A stretch of DNA of 64,000 nucleotides from Firmicutes bacterium HGW-Firmicutes-16. GTDB lineage: Bacteria > Bacillota > Clostridia > Oscillospirales > Oscillospiraceae. Below the pieces are notes generated by a model. It ran no database searches, was not told the origin of the DNA, and saw only the letters and a program-made list of their open reading frames with translations. Below, in pieces: positions 32,671 through 41,078 of this stretch (positions are counted from its first letter, which is position 1; each line of letters starts with the position of its first letter). Position numbers and translations under genes: made by a program. Where the stretch lies: assembly GCA_002841545.1 (NCBI GenBank), contig PGZZ01000006.1, forward strand, positions 124,001 to 188,000, read 5' to 3'.

Positions 32671-33669
32671 ATGAAAACAAGGAGTGCGAAGGTCGAGATT
32701 ACATACAACGGTCAGAACATAACAATCCCGATGGGGCAATTTGCAACTTCCTTCAGCTACACGGACAACGCCAGCGGAGAGAGCGACGGCATAGACATTA
32801 ATATTCAGGACTCTAAGAAGGACTGGATGAACGGCATGCCGACCAAGGGCGCGACCATAGCGGCAGTGCTGAAGGTAAACGACTGGACTAAAGCCGGCGA
32901 CAATCGGAGGCTCAACTGCGGCACCTTCATATTAGATGACTTCTCCTTTTCGGGGCCGCCCACAACCGGGACGATTAGCGGCGTCTCCGTTCCGGCGGCC
33001 TCGGCCTTTAAGGAAAGAAAGCTCACCAAGACGTGGGAGGCTGTGACCATTGCGGAGATTGCAAAGACCATCGCTGCGGCCGCCAGCATCGGATTAGTAT
33101 TTGATACGGCCGCCAGCTTCAAGATTGCCGCAATTGAGCAGAGCAAACAGACCGACTGCGAGTTTTTATGCAAGCTATGCGAGACTTACGGCCTGAGTAT
33201 GAAAGTCTATAATTCTAAGATTATAATATTTGATCGCGAGACATACAAGGCCAAAGCCTATGCCGGGAGAATAGACGCAAGCGACATGGAATCATGGAGC
33301 TGGAAAACGACCCTCGCCGGTACCTACACCGGCGGAGCATTAACTTATACAGACCCCAGCACGGAGAAGGAAATCACCTTCACGACCGGAGCCGGGAGCC
33401 GAGTGCTTGAATGCGCCGAAAAGGCCGATAACGCGGCCGACGCGGAACGCATTCTGTTGGCGGCGATAAACAACGCCAATCACGGCTCAACGAGCATGAG
33501 CGTGAGCACGATGGGCGAGGTTAAATATGTTGCCGGGCAGACCGTGCAGATTACCGGGCTCGGCAAATGTAACGGCAAATATTACATCGATAAGGTGACG
33601 CACGACCTCGGCGGTGGTTATAAGAGCAGCTATGACCTTAGCCGCGTCGAAACGGCCGTCACGAGATGA
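32671..33669 (+). CDS. gpD-like baseplate hub protein
   Basis: 332 residues from ATG 32671 (GGAGG upstream). IDINIQDSKKDWMNG.., GTFILDDFSFSGPPTTGTISGVSVP, TDCEFLCKLCETYGLSMKVYNSKIIIFD and the late GKCNGKYYIDKVTHDLGGGYKSSYDLSR are the phage late control D/gp27-like hub (PF05954). It forms the trimeric hub under the tail tube and holds the spike. Confidence 0.92.
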   Translation: MKTRSAKVEITYNGQNITIPMGQFATSFSYTDNASGESDGIDINIQDSKKDWMNGMPTKGATIAAVLKVNDWTKAGDNRRLNCGTFILDDFSFSGPPTTGTISGVSVPAASAFKERKLTKTWEAVTIAEIAKTIAAAASIGLVFDTAASFKIAAIEQSKQTDCEFLCKLCETYGLSMKVYNSKIIIFDRETYKAKAYAGRIDASDMESWSWKTTLAGTYTGGALTYTDPSTEKEITFTTGAGSRVLECAEKADNAADAERILLAAINNANHGSTSMSVSTMGEVKYVAGQTVQITGLGKCNGKYYIDKVTHDLGGGYKSSYDLSRVETAVTR

Positions 33670-33682
33670 GGAGGGCGAGGGA

Positions 33683-34093
33683 ATGGACGAAATACGGCTC
33701 GGAAAAATATCGAGTATAAATTACACGGACGGTACCGCCCGCGTGACATACGCGGATCGCAATGGAGCGGTCACGCGAGAGATTCCGTTCCTTTCCGTTG
33801 AATACAGCATGCCGGAAATTGGCGACATGGTTCTGGTGGTTCACCTAAGCAACGGAGCCGAGGCCGGTGTTATTCTTGGACGGCCGTGGAGCGGCAAGAA
33901 CAGGCCGCCGGAAAGCGCTGAAAGACTTTATCGCAAAGACCTGAGCCCCACGGCAGGCAAGTCCATGTTTAGGTATGATGACGATAGCGGAATTCTAAGA
34001 ATAAAGGCGCCGACGATTATTCTCGAAACGGACACCGGCAACACAACGATCAAATCACTATTAGAGCGAATCGCAGCGCTAGAATCGAAATAA
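33683..34093 (+). CDS. gpV-like baseplate spike protein
   Basis: 136 residues. An OB-fold start (RLGKISSINYTDGTARVTYADRNGAVTREIPFLSVEYSMPEIGDMVLVVHLSNG..GVILGRPW) and a short beta-helical tail (GILRIKAPTIILETD) match Phage_base_V (PF04717). It is the membrane-piercing tip of the contractile tail. Start chosen at the ATG after GGAGGGCGAGGGA. Confidence 0.92.
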   Translation: MDEIRLGKISSINYTDGTARVTYADRNGAVTREIPFLSVEYSMPEIGDMVLVVHLSNGAEAGVILGRPWSGKNRPPESAERLYRKDLSPTAGKSMFRYDDDSGILRIKAPTIILETDTGNTTIKSLLERIAALESK

Positions 34094-34105
34094 GGAGGCG
34101 GAAGT

Positions 34106-34501
34106 ATGGCAATCGGAACCTTCGGCACCTCAATTGTATTTGAAGTTACCGATGAAAAGGTGATGAACTTCACGGATCTAAACCGAACCGTTACCGGCAA
34201 CTGGGCCGCGCATGCCGTAATCGGACAGAAGCCAAAATCCGAGTTTTTAGGCGCCGCCCTGCAGACGCTATCATTCAGCATAGTATTAAACGCCGCGCTG
34301 GGCGTTCGGCCCCGGGCCGTATTGGATGCAATAGCAGAAATGGTGGAAGCCGGTACAGCGGAATATTTCGTGGTCGGAAGCGCCCCAGTGGGCAAGAACC
34401 CTTGGAAAATAACAAGCGTAAGCGAGACCTGGGACACGATATTAAACAAAGGCGAATTGATGAAGGCCACGCTGGGCCTTTCGCTGGAGGAATATATCTA
34501 A
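34106..34501 (+). CDS. gpU-like tail protein
   Basis: 131 residues. IGTFGTSIVFEVTDEKVMNFTDLNRTVTGNWAAHAVIGQKPKSEFLGAALQTLSFSIVLNAALGVRPRAVLDAI is P2 GpU (PF06995). In P2 gpU is an essential tail component; here it lies between spike and wedge genes as in many Firmicutes myophages. Confidence 0.92.
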   Translation: MAIGTFGTSIVFEVTDEKVMNFTDLNRTVTGNWAAHAVIGQKPKSEFLGAALQTLSFSIVLNAALGVRPRAVLDAIAEMVEAGTAEYFVVGSAPVGKNPWKITSVSETWDTILNKGELMKATLGLSLEEYI

Positions 34502-34514
34502 AAGGAGGCACCCG

Positions 34515-34817
34515 ATGGGGACCATTATATCAGATATAAAGCTCGACCTTTCAATGGTAGACGACGAGGCTGCCGACATAAGTCGATGCCTCGCACTTTT
34601 ATATTCAACGCCGAAAGGGACAATACCAATGGCCCGTGAGTTCGGCCTTAGCAAATCATTTTCAGACCTTCCCGCCGGCACGGCCAAGAGCCTTCTGGCG
34701 GCGGAAATCATAAAGCAAACCGCAGCGTTTGAGACTCGCGTAACTGTAACCGGAATCACATGGGAAACAGACGAGAGCGGCCATATTTCAGCAAAGGTGG
34801 CGATTGCAAGTGTCTAA
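34515..34817 (+). CDS. gpW/gp25-like baseplate wedge protein
   Basis: 100 residues: DIKLDLSMVDDEAADISRCLALLYSTPKGTIPMAREFGLSKSFSDLP..LLAAEIIKQTAAFETRVTVTGITWE is GPW_gp25 (PF04965), the lysozyme-related but non-enzymatic wedge that connects baseplate to sheath. AAAGGAGG upstream. Its end overlaps the start of gpJ. Confidence 0.93.
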   Translation: MGTIISDIKLDLSMVDDEAADISRCLALLYSTPKGTIPMAREFGLSKSFSDLPAGTAKSLLAAEIIKQTAAFETRVTVTGITWETDESGHISAKVAIASV

Positions 34818-35961
34818 TATAACCGCAATAAACAACCTCCCCAACGTTTCGTTCATAGACGACAAAACCATTGAGGACGTCAAGAGTGAGCTTGTCTCTG
34901 ACTACGAAGCCGGGTACAAAGATGCAACCGGGACGGAGATCAGCCTCGCAGCTGCATCGCCCATGCGCCTGGCACTATACGCAGCAGCGGCCCAGATATA
35001 CCAGGCCCTGCAGTATGTGGACAGGGAAGGAAAGCAAAGCCTTCTAAAATACAGCTATGGTGCTTATTTGGAAAACCTCGCAGCTCTTAAAGGCTTAACC
35101 AGGGCGCCGACGACAGCCGCAACAACGACCCTGAGATTCTCGCTTTCGGAAGCCCGGGCCTCTGCTGTAGCCATTCCTTCAGGAACCAGGGCAACCGGCG
35201 CCGCCGGCGTTTACTTTTCAACAAGCGCATATGCAGAGATCGCAATCGGCGCCACTTACGTCGACGTGGCGGCAATATGTACGACGGTCGGAGCGATAGG
35301 GAACGGACTCGCGGCCGGCACCCTGGCCACCATCGTGGACCCAATTGCTTATGTGGCCAGCGTAGCCAATACGACCGAGAGCGAGGGCGGAGCTGATACA
35401 GAGAGCGATGCCGACCTTGCGTACAGGGCATTCCTTGCCCCGAGTTCATACAGCACGGCCGGCCCGGCCGGCGCCTACGAATACTGGGTCAAAAACTACA
35501 ACAGCAACATAGGAGATGTAGTAGTTGCGAACGGAGCCACCGACGGAACGGTCTGCATTGTATTCATCATGGACGATGGGAGCCTCCCGAGCGCGGAAGT
35601 GATTTCCGGCGTTCAGGCGTTCCTTGATACCGGGGCCATTCGCCCTTTGACGGATAAGGTGACGGTGGCAGCCCCAACCGAAGTTCCATACACGATAAAC
35701 CTTACATACTACATCAGCAAGAGCGACAGCGCCCAGGCCGTGGCGATTCAGGCCGGCGTGGCCGCGGCCGTTTCGAGCTACATTACATGGCAGCGAAAGC
35801 TCGGCCGGAGCATTAACCCTTCAAAGCTGACGGCGTTTGTTATGGCCGCCGGAGCAAAGCGTGTGACAGTAACCGCCCCGACATATGCAACGATAAGCGA
35901 AACCGCCGTGGCAGCGCTGAGCGGATCCGCGACGAGCTATGGGGGGCTGGAGGATGACTAA
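34810..35961 (+). CDS. Baseplate protein J
   Basis: 383 residues from GTG 34810 (AAGGTGG upstream; TTG 34804 is an alternative). SFIDDKTIEDVKSELVSDYEAGYKDATG, LEDYLENLAALKG-like YGAYLENLAALKGLTRAP, and YWVKNYNSNIGDVVVANG..GTVCIVFIMDDG are the Baseplate_J family (PF04865). It forms wedges around the hub and triggers sheath contraction. Confidence 0.93.
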   Translation: MSNITAINNLPNVSFIDDKTIEDVKSELVSDYEAGYKDATGTEISLAAASPMRLALYAAAAQIYQALQYVDREGKQSLLKYSYGAYLENLAALKGLTRAPTTAATTTLRFSLSEARASAVAIPSGTRATGAAGVYFSTSAYAEIAIGATYVDVAAICTTVGAIGNGLAAGTLATIVDPIAYVASVANTTESEGGADTESDADLAYRAFLAPSSYSTAGPAGAYEYWVKNYNSNIGDVVVANGATDGTVCIVFIMDDGSLPSAEVISGVQAFLDTGAIRPLTDKVTVAAPTEVPYTINLTYYISKSDSAQAVAIQAGVAAAVSSYITWQRKLGRSINPSKLTAFVMAAGAKRVTVTAPTYATISETAVAALSGSATSYGGLEDD

Positions 35962-36532
35962 TCTAAACGGAAGCAGGCTGACCGACTTCTTGCCGGACAG
36001 CCTTTCATCAGAGCCCGAAATTCAGGCGTTCAGCTACGCGATTGGAAAGCAGATTGAGAAGCTCTGTGCTTACGCCGACGCAGCCAAAACCTACGCCGCG
36101 ATCGACAGCCTGCCCGATGGGATCCTCGACATTTTGGCTGTGGAGCTAAGGACTCCGGCATATTTAGAGGACTATCCGCTGGCCACAAAAAGAGCCCTCA
36201 TAAAAGGAACGCTGACGTTCTACATGCAGATGGGGACTAAGGCAGCAATAAACAAAATAGTTGAGGCTATTTTCGGAATCGGCGAAACATGGGAATGGTT
36301 CGAGTATGACGGTAGCCCTTACCACTTCAAAGTCGTTACGACCGCGGACGTTTCCGGTGAACAATATGACCGCTTTATTCAGACCCTAAACGCGGTCAAG
36401 AATGTTCGCTCTGTTTTGGATGAAGTAATCATCGCATTAAAAGGTACATGGAACTATTACCAATACGTCGAGAAAAGCACTTGGAATGATATGGCTGGCA
36501 TGACGTGGGACGAAGCCGCGGCCGCAGAATAG
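35954..36532 (+). CDS. Tail protein I
   Basis: 192 residues: LTDFLPDSLSSEPEIQAFSYAIGKQIEKLCAYADAAKTYAAIDSLPDGILDILAVELRTPAYLEDYPLATKRALI, AINKIVEAIFG and EWFEYDGSPYHFKV are P2 gpI family (PF09684). It anchors fibres to the baseplate. It overlaps gpJ by 8 bases. Confidence 0.92.
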   Translation: MTNLNGSRLTDFLPDSLSSEPEIQAFSYAIGKQIEKLCAYADAAKTYAAIDSLPDGILDILAVELRTPAYLEDYPLATKRALIKGTLTFYMQMGTKAAINKIVEAIFGIGETWEWFEYDGSPYHFKVVTTADVSGEQYDRFIQTLNAVKNVRSVLDEVIIALKGTWNYYQYVEKSTWNDMAGMTWDEAAAAE

Positions 36533-36544
36533 GGAGGAAATACA

Positions 36545-37576
36545 ATGAGCGTTACGACAACCCCAAACTATGGGTTTAAAATGCCGGACGGGTCAGAAAA
36601 AATAAAGCCCGGCGATTTCAATTACAACGCACAAATAATCGATACCGAGCTTTATAAAAAGCGGGTTATTACAGGAACCACGCCACCGACAACTTCAACC
36701 GTGGGTGTCGTAGGGCAGTTTTATTTTGATTCCACAAATGTAGTAATCTATATTTGTAAAGCAGTGGCAGGTTCAGTGTATACATGGAAACCTGTTGTCA
36801 ATGAATTTAAGTTGCTTCAATCTTACACCGCAGCAGGGTCATTTACATTCACCGTTCCCGCAGGGATAACCGAAATAGGCGCGTTTATAATTGCTGGAGG
36901 GGGCAGCGGCGCGGCTTGCTCTTATAGGATTGGTGACGCTAGTTATTATAAATGTACTACTGGCGGTGGCAGTGGGCATACAAAGGTTAAGAGAATAAGC
37001 GGCACCTTAAACGCGACATATCCAGTTGTTGTTGGGGCGGGTGGTGTTGCAAATGTTCTAGGCTCTGAAAATTATCAGGCAGGCGTTAATGGTGGTAGCA
37101 GTTCATTTGGTGGCGTTACTGCCAATGGTGGCGAGGGTGGAAAGGTTTATACATATAGTGGTTATACCGGTGTAGGTGGAGCATCGGGCGGACAAGGTTC
37201 TTCTCCTGCTTCGGACACGGCATACAGTACGCCACCCGCCTTCGGTGAAATCAGAACAACAAAGCAACTTTCGGGCAACTATTTGTATTCACAAGGAGAT
37301 TGCACACCATCAGAATGTTTTAACCCCTTCGAGCTTAAGAGAGGTCTGATAGCAGGGGGATGTGCTAAATTAGTAGGTACAAGCTCATGGTCTGTTGAGG
37401 GAACAAATGTCACAGATGATTATGGTCTTGTTGGTTCTGTAGGTGTTGGTGTCACATTATATGGAGTAGCCACCAAAGGAACTTCTTACGGTTGCGGTGG
37501 TGGAGCGTGTATATCAGCCGGCACAGTAGCATCGGCGGCAGGTTGTGATGGTGCTGTCCTTATCTATGGGAGGTAA
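36545..37576 (+). CDS. Tail fibre with glycine-rich receptor-binding tip
   Basis: 343 residues. The N-terminus (VTTTPNYGFKMPDGSEKIKPGDFNYNAQIID) is a phage baseplate-attachment segment. The C-terminal 200 residues are Gly/Ser rich with loops such as FIIAGGGSGAA, VVVGAGGVAN, VTANGGEGG and GASGGQGS, the polyglycine-rich adhesin type (Gly_rich family) that carries host specificity. DNA composition changes within the gene: the tip region is more T-rich than the neighbouring tail genes, suggesting tip exchange. Confidence 0.85.
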   Translation: MSVTTTPNYGFKMPDGSEKIKPGDFNYNAQIIDTELYKKRVITGTTPPTTSTVGVVGQFYFDSTNVVIYICKAVAGSVYTWKPVVNEFKLLQSYTAAGSFTFTVPAGITEIGAFIIAGGGSGAACSYRIGDASYYKCTTGGGSGHTKVKRISGTLNATYPVVVGAGGVANVLGSENYQAGVNGGSSSFGGVTANGGEGGKVYTYSGYTGVGGASGGQGSSPASDTAYSTPPAFGEIRTTKQLSGNYLYSQGDCTPSECFNPFELKRGLIAGGCAKLVGTSSWSVEGTNVTDDYGLVGSVGVGVTLYGVATKGTSYGCGGGACISAGTVASAAGCDGAVLIYGR

Positions 37577-37580
37577 TGAG

Positions 37581-37946
37581 ATGAAAGTAGTAAGACTTGA
37601 AAGCAACACGGTGGTAGAGATAATTCCTGGTTATGCTCTGCCTGTCGAAGAATGGTATGGCGAAGAGTTCGCTTCTCAATGTATAGAAGCGCCAGAGGAT
37701 GTAAAAGAGGGTTGGGTTCATAACCCAGATACTAATACTTTTTCTGGACCTGTCACTACGCCGACAACAGAAGAACAAATTGCAGTACTAAAAGCTCAGA
37801 TCTCCACAAGCGACTACAAGGTTATTAAATGCGCAGAATGTAGCCTTGCAGGACTTCCTGCTCCATATGACATAGTCGCCTTGAACACGGAACGGCAGGC
37901 CATCCGCGACCAGATAAACGCACTTGAAGCGTCAAATGCACGATAG
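37581..37946 (+). CDS. Tail-fibre-associated protein
   Basis: 121 residues from ATG 37581 (GGGAGGT upstream). The N-terminal beta domain (KVVRLESNTVVEIIPGYALPVEEWYGEEFASQCIEAPEDVKEGWVHNPDTNTFSGP) is the short domain seen in XkdW-like and tail fibre assembly proteins, followed by a helical end (LNTERQAIRDQINALEAS). It probably folds or caps the fibre encoded just before. Confidence 0.7.
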   Translation: MKVVRLESNTVVEIIPGYALPVEEWYGEEFASQCIEAPEDVKEGWVHNPDTNTFSGPVTTPTTEEQIAVLKAQISTSDYKVIKCAECSLAGLPAPYDIVALNTERQAIRDQINALEASNAR

Positions 37947-37962
37947 GAGGCAACGGCGACAA

Positions 37963-38238
37963 ATGACTATAACTGCAGATCAGATTAACAATCTGGCGAA
38001 GCTTGGGGCTTCGCTTATTTTTTTGGGCGGTATCATTCTTGCTGTTTACAAGTTCTATGTGGGAAGCAAAGGACAGGGCGAGCAGATAAAACAAATTAAG
38101 GCAGAGCAGACGCTGATTTGCTATGGCGTTCTCTGCTGCTTGGAAGGGCTGAAGGAGCAGGGCTGTAATGGTCCCGTAACTGAAGCCCTTCAGAAATTTA
38201 AAAAGCATTTGAATATGGCTGCCCACGATCAGGAATGA
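37963..38238 (+). CDS. Small membrane protein of the lysis region
   Basis: 91 residues with one transmembrane helix (LGASLIFLGGIILAVYKFYVG) and a cytoplasmic helical tail with paired Cys (YGVLCCLEGLKEQGC). Position directly before the endolysin suggests a holin-related or phage-membrane function, but similar proteins are also annotated as unknown. AGGAGG upstream. Confidence 0.6.
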   Translation: MTITADQINNLAKLGASLIFLGGIILAVYKFYVGSKGQGEQIKQIKAEQTLICYGVLCCLEGLKEQGCNGPVTEALQKFKKHLNMAAHDQE

Positions 38239-38253
38239 AAGGAAGTGAGAGCA

Positions 38254-38952
38254 ATGGAAAAAACAAACCTCGGCCTTGTAGAATACGCTAGGGCGCAGCT
38301 TGGGCTCCCGTACTGGATGGGGACTACGGGGCAAACAGCCAGCGAATATATCTATAATTCCAACAAGGCAAGGCTGCCACATTATTACACAGCAAGCGAT
38401 TTCCCCTCGCAGTACGGCAAGCGAGTTCACGATTGCATCGGGCTTGTTAAAGGGTTCATGTGGTCAGAATCCCCGACTTCCGCGCCGGTATATGTGAGCA
38501 ACGGCTGCCCGGACCATTCAGCAGACAGCATGCTGAACGCTTGCTCCGAAAAAGGAGCCATTGACACCTTACCGGACGTCCCCGGCGTTCTTGTGTTCTA
38601 CCCGGGACACGTCGGCGTGTACATAGGCGACGGCGAGGTCATTGAGGCTCGAGGTCATAAGTATGGCGTCGTACAGACGCATTTAAAGGACAGGCCGTGG
38701 AAGAACTGGGGCAAATGCCCCTATATCAATTATGAAAGCGGGGACGAACTCGACATGACAAAAGACGAACTTATCAGCGTAGCCGGCACTGGCGACAATC
38801 CCTCCGAATGGGCGAAGGAAGCCACAGAAAAGATGAAAGAACTCGGCATCTTCAACGGTGACGGTCAGGGTAACTTCGGCTGGCAGCAGGCGATAACCCG
38901 TGAAGCTGTTGCAACCGTTCTGGCAAACTTCGCGGAAAAGATGGGACTATGA
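38254..38952 (+). CDS. Endolysin, NlpC/P60-like peptidase with C-terminal repeat
   Basis: 232 residues from ATG 38254 (AAGGA 10 bases upstream; GTG 38245 is too close). The catalytic domain has HDCIGLVKGFMW (Cys), GVLVFYPGHVGVYIGDGEVIEARG (His) typical of NlpC/P60 or CHAP amidase/endopeptidases cutting peptidoglycan stem peptides. The C-terminal ~60 residues (SEWAKEATEKMKELGIFNGDGQGNFGWQQAITREAVATVLAN) look like a single S-layer-homology repeat, a cell-wall-binding part. Sits with holin-like genes. Confidence 0.85.
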   Translation: MEKTNLGLVEYARAQLGLPYWMGTTGQTASEYIYNSNKARLPHYYTASDFPSQYGKRVHDCIGLVKGFMWSESPTSAPVYVSNGCPDHSADSMLNACSEKGAIDTLPDVPGVLVFYPGHVGVYIGDGEVIEARGHKYGVVQTHLKDRPWKNWGKCPYINYESGDELDMTKDELISVAGTGDNPSEWAKEATEKMKELGIFNGDGQGNFGWQQAITREAVATVLANFAEKMGL

Positions 38953-39206
38953 GGCGCGGGAAATTCGGCAAGGAACAGCTTAAGAAAGAATTCAGAGCCG
39001 CTGTATGGGTAACCATTGGCGGCTTTGCCCTTGCTGTCCTTGCCATACTCAAAGACTACACAGGCACGTTGCCGTGGATAACTGCAATAATGGGCACTCC
39101 GTGGGCGGCATACGGCGCCAGTAAGGTGTCCTATAACAACAAGACGATGAAAGAAAGCTTGCCGTACTGCGAAGCGGAAGCGGCAAATATTAAGCGTGAC
39201 GCTTAA
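38949..39206 (+). CDS. Small membrane protein, holin candidate
   Basis: 85 residues with two hydrophobic segments (AAVWVTIGGFALAVLAIL and LPWITAIMGTPWAAYGA) and charged ends. It overlaps the endolysin stop by 4 bases. Two-helix small proteins translationally coupled to the endolysin are typical holins, though no family motif is decisive. Confidence 0.6.
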   Translation: MRRGKFGKEQLKKEFRAAVWVTIGGFALAVLAILKDYTGTLPWITAIMGTPWAAYGASKVSYNNKTMKESLPYCEAEAANIKRDA

Positions 39207-39215
39207 GGAGGAAAC

Positions 39216-39557
39216 ATGAAAATCATTCTATGGATACTCGCAAACTGGGACAGCATCGCCGTACTGCTTGTCGCTCTAATTGGACTGATAGTCTACATAC
39301 GCAGGAACGGAATCAAGACGGTCAAGGCGCTGCTGCTTGCGTGGATTACACAAGTGGAGGCCGAGTATGGCAATGGAACCGGGGCGCTCAAAAAAGCAGA
39401 GGTAGCGGCCAGAATATACGCGGCATTGCCGAACGTGCTCCGATTGTTTATTTCCGAAAGCACAATATCGAAACTTATTGAATCGGGTCTTATTTATGCA
39501 AAAGAGGTTTGGGCAAAAAATAACGAAATAGCGGCAGCAGCTAAATTAATAGAATAG
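39216..39557 (+). CDS. LL-H-type phage holin
   Basis: 113 residues: one N-terminal membrane helix (WDSIAVLLVALIGLIVYI) and a long helical cytoplasmic part with the VEAEYGNGTGALKKAEV segment typical of the Phage_holin_6 (LL-H) family. It would permeabilise the membrane and release the endolysin. Last gene of the lysis operon, followed by a strong terminator. Confidence 0.78.
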   Translation: MKIILWILANWDSIAVLLVALIGLIVYIRRNGIKTVKALLLAWITQVEAEYGNGTGALKKAEVAARIYAALPNVLRLFISESTISKLIESGLIYAKEVWAKNNEIAAAAKLIE

Positions 39558-39570
39558 TACTTATGAAGAG

Positions 39571-39608
39571 ACAGCCCCTACTGAGAGTATCCGTAGGGGC
39601 TGTTTTTT
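39571..39608 (+). terminator. Terminator of the late operon
   Basis: ACAGCCCCTAC pairs with GTAGGGGCTGT around TGAGAGTATCC, followed by a run of T. It closes the lysis operon before the independently expressed cargo genes. Confidence 0.95.
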
Positions 39609-39619
39609 GTTGTCGCCTA

Positions 39620-39648
39620 TTGTAAATATAAAACATATTTAGTATAAT
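39620..39648 (+). promoter_or_regulatory. Promoter of the AbiF-type gene
   Basis: TTGTAA (39620-39625), 17-base spacer, TATAAT (39643-39648): a strong sigma-A promoter placed between the late terminator and the abortive-infection-type gene. It would allow expression in the lysogen. Confidence 0.85.
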
Positions 39649-39674
39649 AATAAAAAAACAAGTGAGATGAGTAT

Positions 39675-40586
39675 GTGAAAAGGCCAAAATTAACAATTCC
39701 TCAGCAAATTAAAGATATGAAGGAATCTGGAATTGCCTTCAATGTTATCTCTGAATCTAACGCAAGTAGATTTTTAGAGAATAATACATACTATTTCAAG
39801 CTTAAGGCATATGAAAAGAATTATGATAAATATAGAGATACCGCAAAATTAGGACAATATATTAATCTCGAATTTGCATATTTAAAAGATTTGTCTACTA
39901 TTGATGCACATTTAAGAAAAATAATACTTAAGATGTCGGTTGATCTTGAGCATTTTTTAAAAGTCAAAATGCTTTCAGATTTTAACAAAGTCGATGAAGA
40001 TGGATATGGTATAATTCAGGAATTATTCAGAAACATACCAGATTTAAAGGATAGAATTGAGGGCAAAAGTAATACCTCTACATGTTCTTTTCTCATAAAT
40101 AGCTATAAAGACGATTGGGCCATATGGAACATCATTGAAGTAATGTCTTTTGGGCAATTTGCAGACCTTTATACATTGTTTTATACAAGGAACGAATTCG
40201 ACGATTCATACAGAAATTTACTCCTACCAGTACGAATGCTAAGAAATGCTGCTGCACATAATAACTGTCTGATTAATCGTCTATGTCCGCCTTTTTCAAG
40301 GGAAATTACTCCGAATTACGATTTAAAACATGAAATTTCGAACATCCCAGGAATGTTATTCAAAGCGCTCGAGAAAAAGTTGAAAAATCCAACCGTTCAC
40401 GATTTAGTTGTATTAATATATCTTTATGTACATGTAGTGCCTAATCCGACAAAAGAAAAGACACTTGAAGAATTAAAATATCTGTTTAACGAAAGAATGG
40501 TTAAGCACAGAGAATATTACGCGAAAAACCAAGAATTGCGTTCATATTATGAATTTGTTAAGCTTATTATCGATTTTTATTGTTGA
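39675..40586 (+). CDS. AbiF/AbiD-type abortive infection protein (Abi_2, HEPN-like)
   Basis: 303 residues from GTG. Starts LTIPQQIKDMKESGIAFNVISESNASRFLENNTYYFKLKAY, the Abi_2 (PF07751) signature, and carries the HEPN-type RNxxxH motif (R190, H195 in MLRNAAAHNN), probably an RNase or nucleotide-transfer site. Lactococcal AbiD/AbiF members stop phage multiplication. AT-rich, with its own promoter and followed by a promoter-driven structured RNA, so it is a self-contained cargo unit at the phage end. The toxic activity and phage exclusion role are by family analogy. Confidence 0.9.
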   Translation: MKRPKLTIPQQIKDMKESGIAFNVISESNASRFLENNTYYFKLKAYEKNYDKYRDTAKLGQYINLEFAYLKDLSTIDAHLRKIILKMSVDLEHFLKVKMLSDFNKVDEDGYGIIQELFRNIPDLKDRIEGKSNTSTCSFLINSYKDDWAIWNIIEVMSFGQFADLYTLFYTRNEFDDSYRNLLLPVRMLRNAAAHNNCLINRLCPPFSREITPNYDLKHEISNIPGMLFKALEKKLKNPTVHDLVVLIYLYVHVVPNPTKEKTLEELKYLFNERMVKHREYYAKNQELRSYYEFVKLIIDFYC

Positions 40587-40611
40587 CATTTCCGCAAACT
40601 CAGCATATACT
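40583..40611 (+). promoter_or_regulatory. Consensus promoter of a small RNA
   Basis: TTGACA (40583-40588), exactly 17 bases, TATACT (40606-40611). It begins inside the last codons of the Abi gene (stop at 40586), so it serves whatever is downstream, and the next 70 bases hold only hairpins. Confidence 0.9.
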
Positions 40612-40616
40612 AACGC

Positions 40617-40684
40617 TATAGAACAAAAGCTACTTAGTAGCTTTAAAGAGAACCGGTGCCTGTCTCCGGCTCTCTTTTTTTGTT
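40617..40684 (+). ncRNA. Candidate abiF-associated small RNA
   Basis: Starting about 6 bases after the consensus -10 box, the transcript would contain a first stem (AAAGCTA..TAGCTTT, about 40626-40644) and a second stem (AGAG..CCGG / CCGG..CTCT, about 40647-40675) ending in TTTTTTT, about 65 nt in all. A conserved RNA called the abiF motif has been described 3' of Abi_2 genes in Firmicutes and proposed to act as a separate small RNA. This unit matches that arrangement; I cannot check the covariance model here. Confidence 0.65.
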
Positions 40685-40707
40685 TTTAAAATAGAAAAGA
40701 GCTGTAA

Positions 40708-40944
40708 TATGCGATTGCTCAAACTCCAAAAAGCCCTTACCATAAGGGCATCAAATCCGAATACGAAGAGATCAGCGGTCTTGCTCGACTCCACTTTTAC
40801 GTCAACGGCACCGGCTTCACTGTAGACGAGCTGCGCGGTAACAGAGGCGCGTCGCCGACTGGAATATGGACCGATATCGATGGTATCGGCGATAGGGGAA
40901 CGCAGGACAGGATCGTCGAGTTTATCAAATCGCTTCATACCTAA
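40708..40944 (+). pseudogene. Gene remnant (no start codon)
   Basis: An open frame without ATG/GTG/TTG, ending TAA at 40942, reads protein-like sequence: SPYHKGIKSEYEEISGL, RLHFYVNGTGFTVDEL, RGNRGASPTGIWTDIDGIGD and DRIVEFIKSLHT. It is GC-richer than the flanks and looks like the C-terminal part of a former gene; I do not recognise the family. The opposite-strand frame over the same bases is its shadow. Confidence 0.45.
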
Positions 40945-40969
40945 AAGCATAATTTAACCTAAAAATATT

Positions 40970-41011
40970 ACAGCCTCCCATGGATTACATTGCCATGGGA
41001 GGCTGTTTTTT
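40970..41011 (+). terminator. Strong intrinsic terminator
   Basis: ACAGCCTCCCATGG (40970-40983) pairs perfectly with CCATGGGAGGCTGT (40993-41006), followed by TTTTTT. It follows the gene remnant at 40708-40944. Confidence 0.93.
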
Positions 41012-41041
41012 GCGCCATTTTTTGCGCCATTTTCTGCGCCA
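41011..41041 (+). repeat. Three TGCGCCA repeats at 12-base spacing
   Basis: TGCGCCA occurs at 41011, 41023 and 41035, the first two followed by TTTT. Regular direct repeats next to a tRNA-derived core (41115-41182) are the layout of integrase arm-type sites, here for a different integrase from the one encoded in the window. Confidence 0.6.
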
Positions 41042-41078
41042 ATTGCATGATGTTTGATGATGTGTGATGATATAAGTA

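Noticed and set aside
40630-40950. 106-residue leftward frame
   Set aside because: It is the complement of the protein-like remnant at 40708-40944 and of the small-RNA terminator; no ribosome site and no family features.
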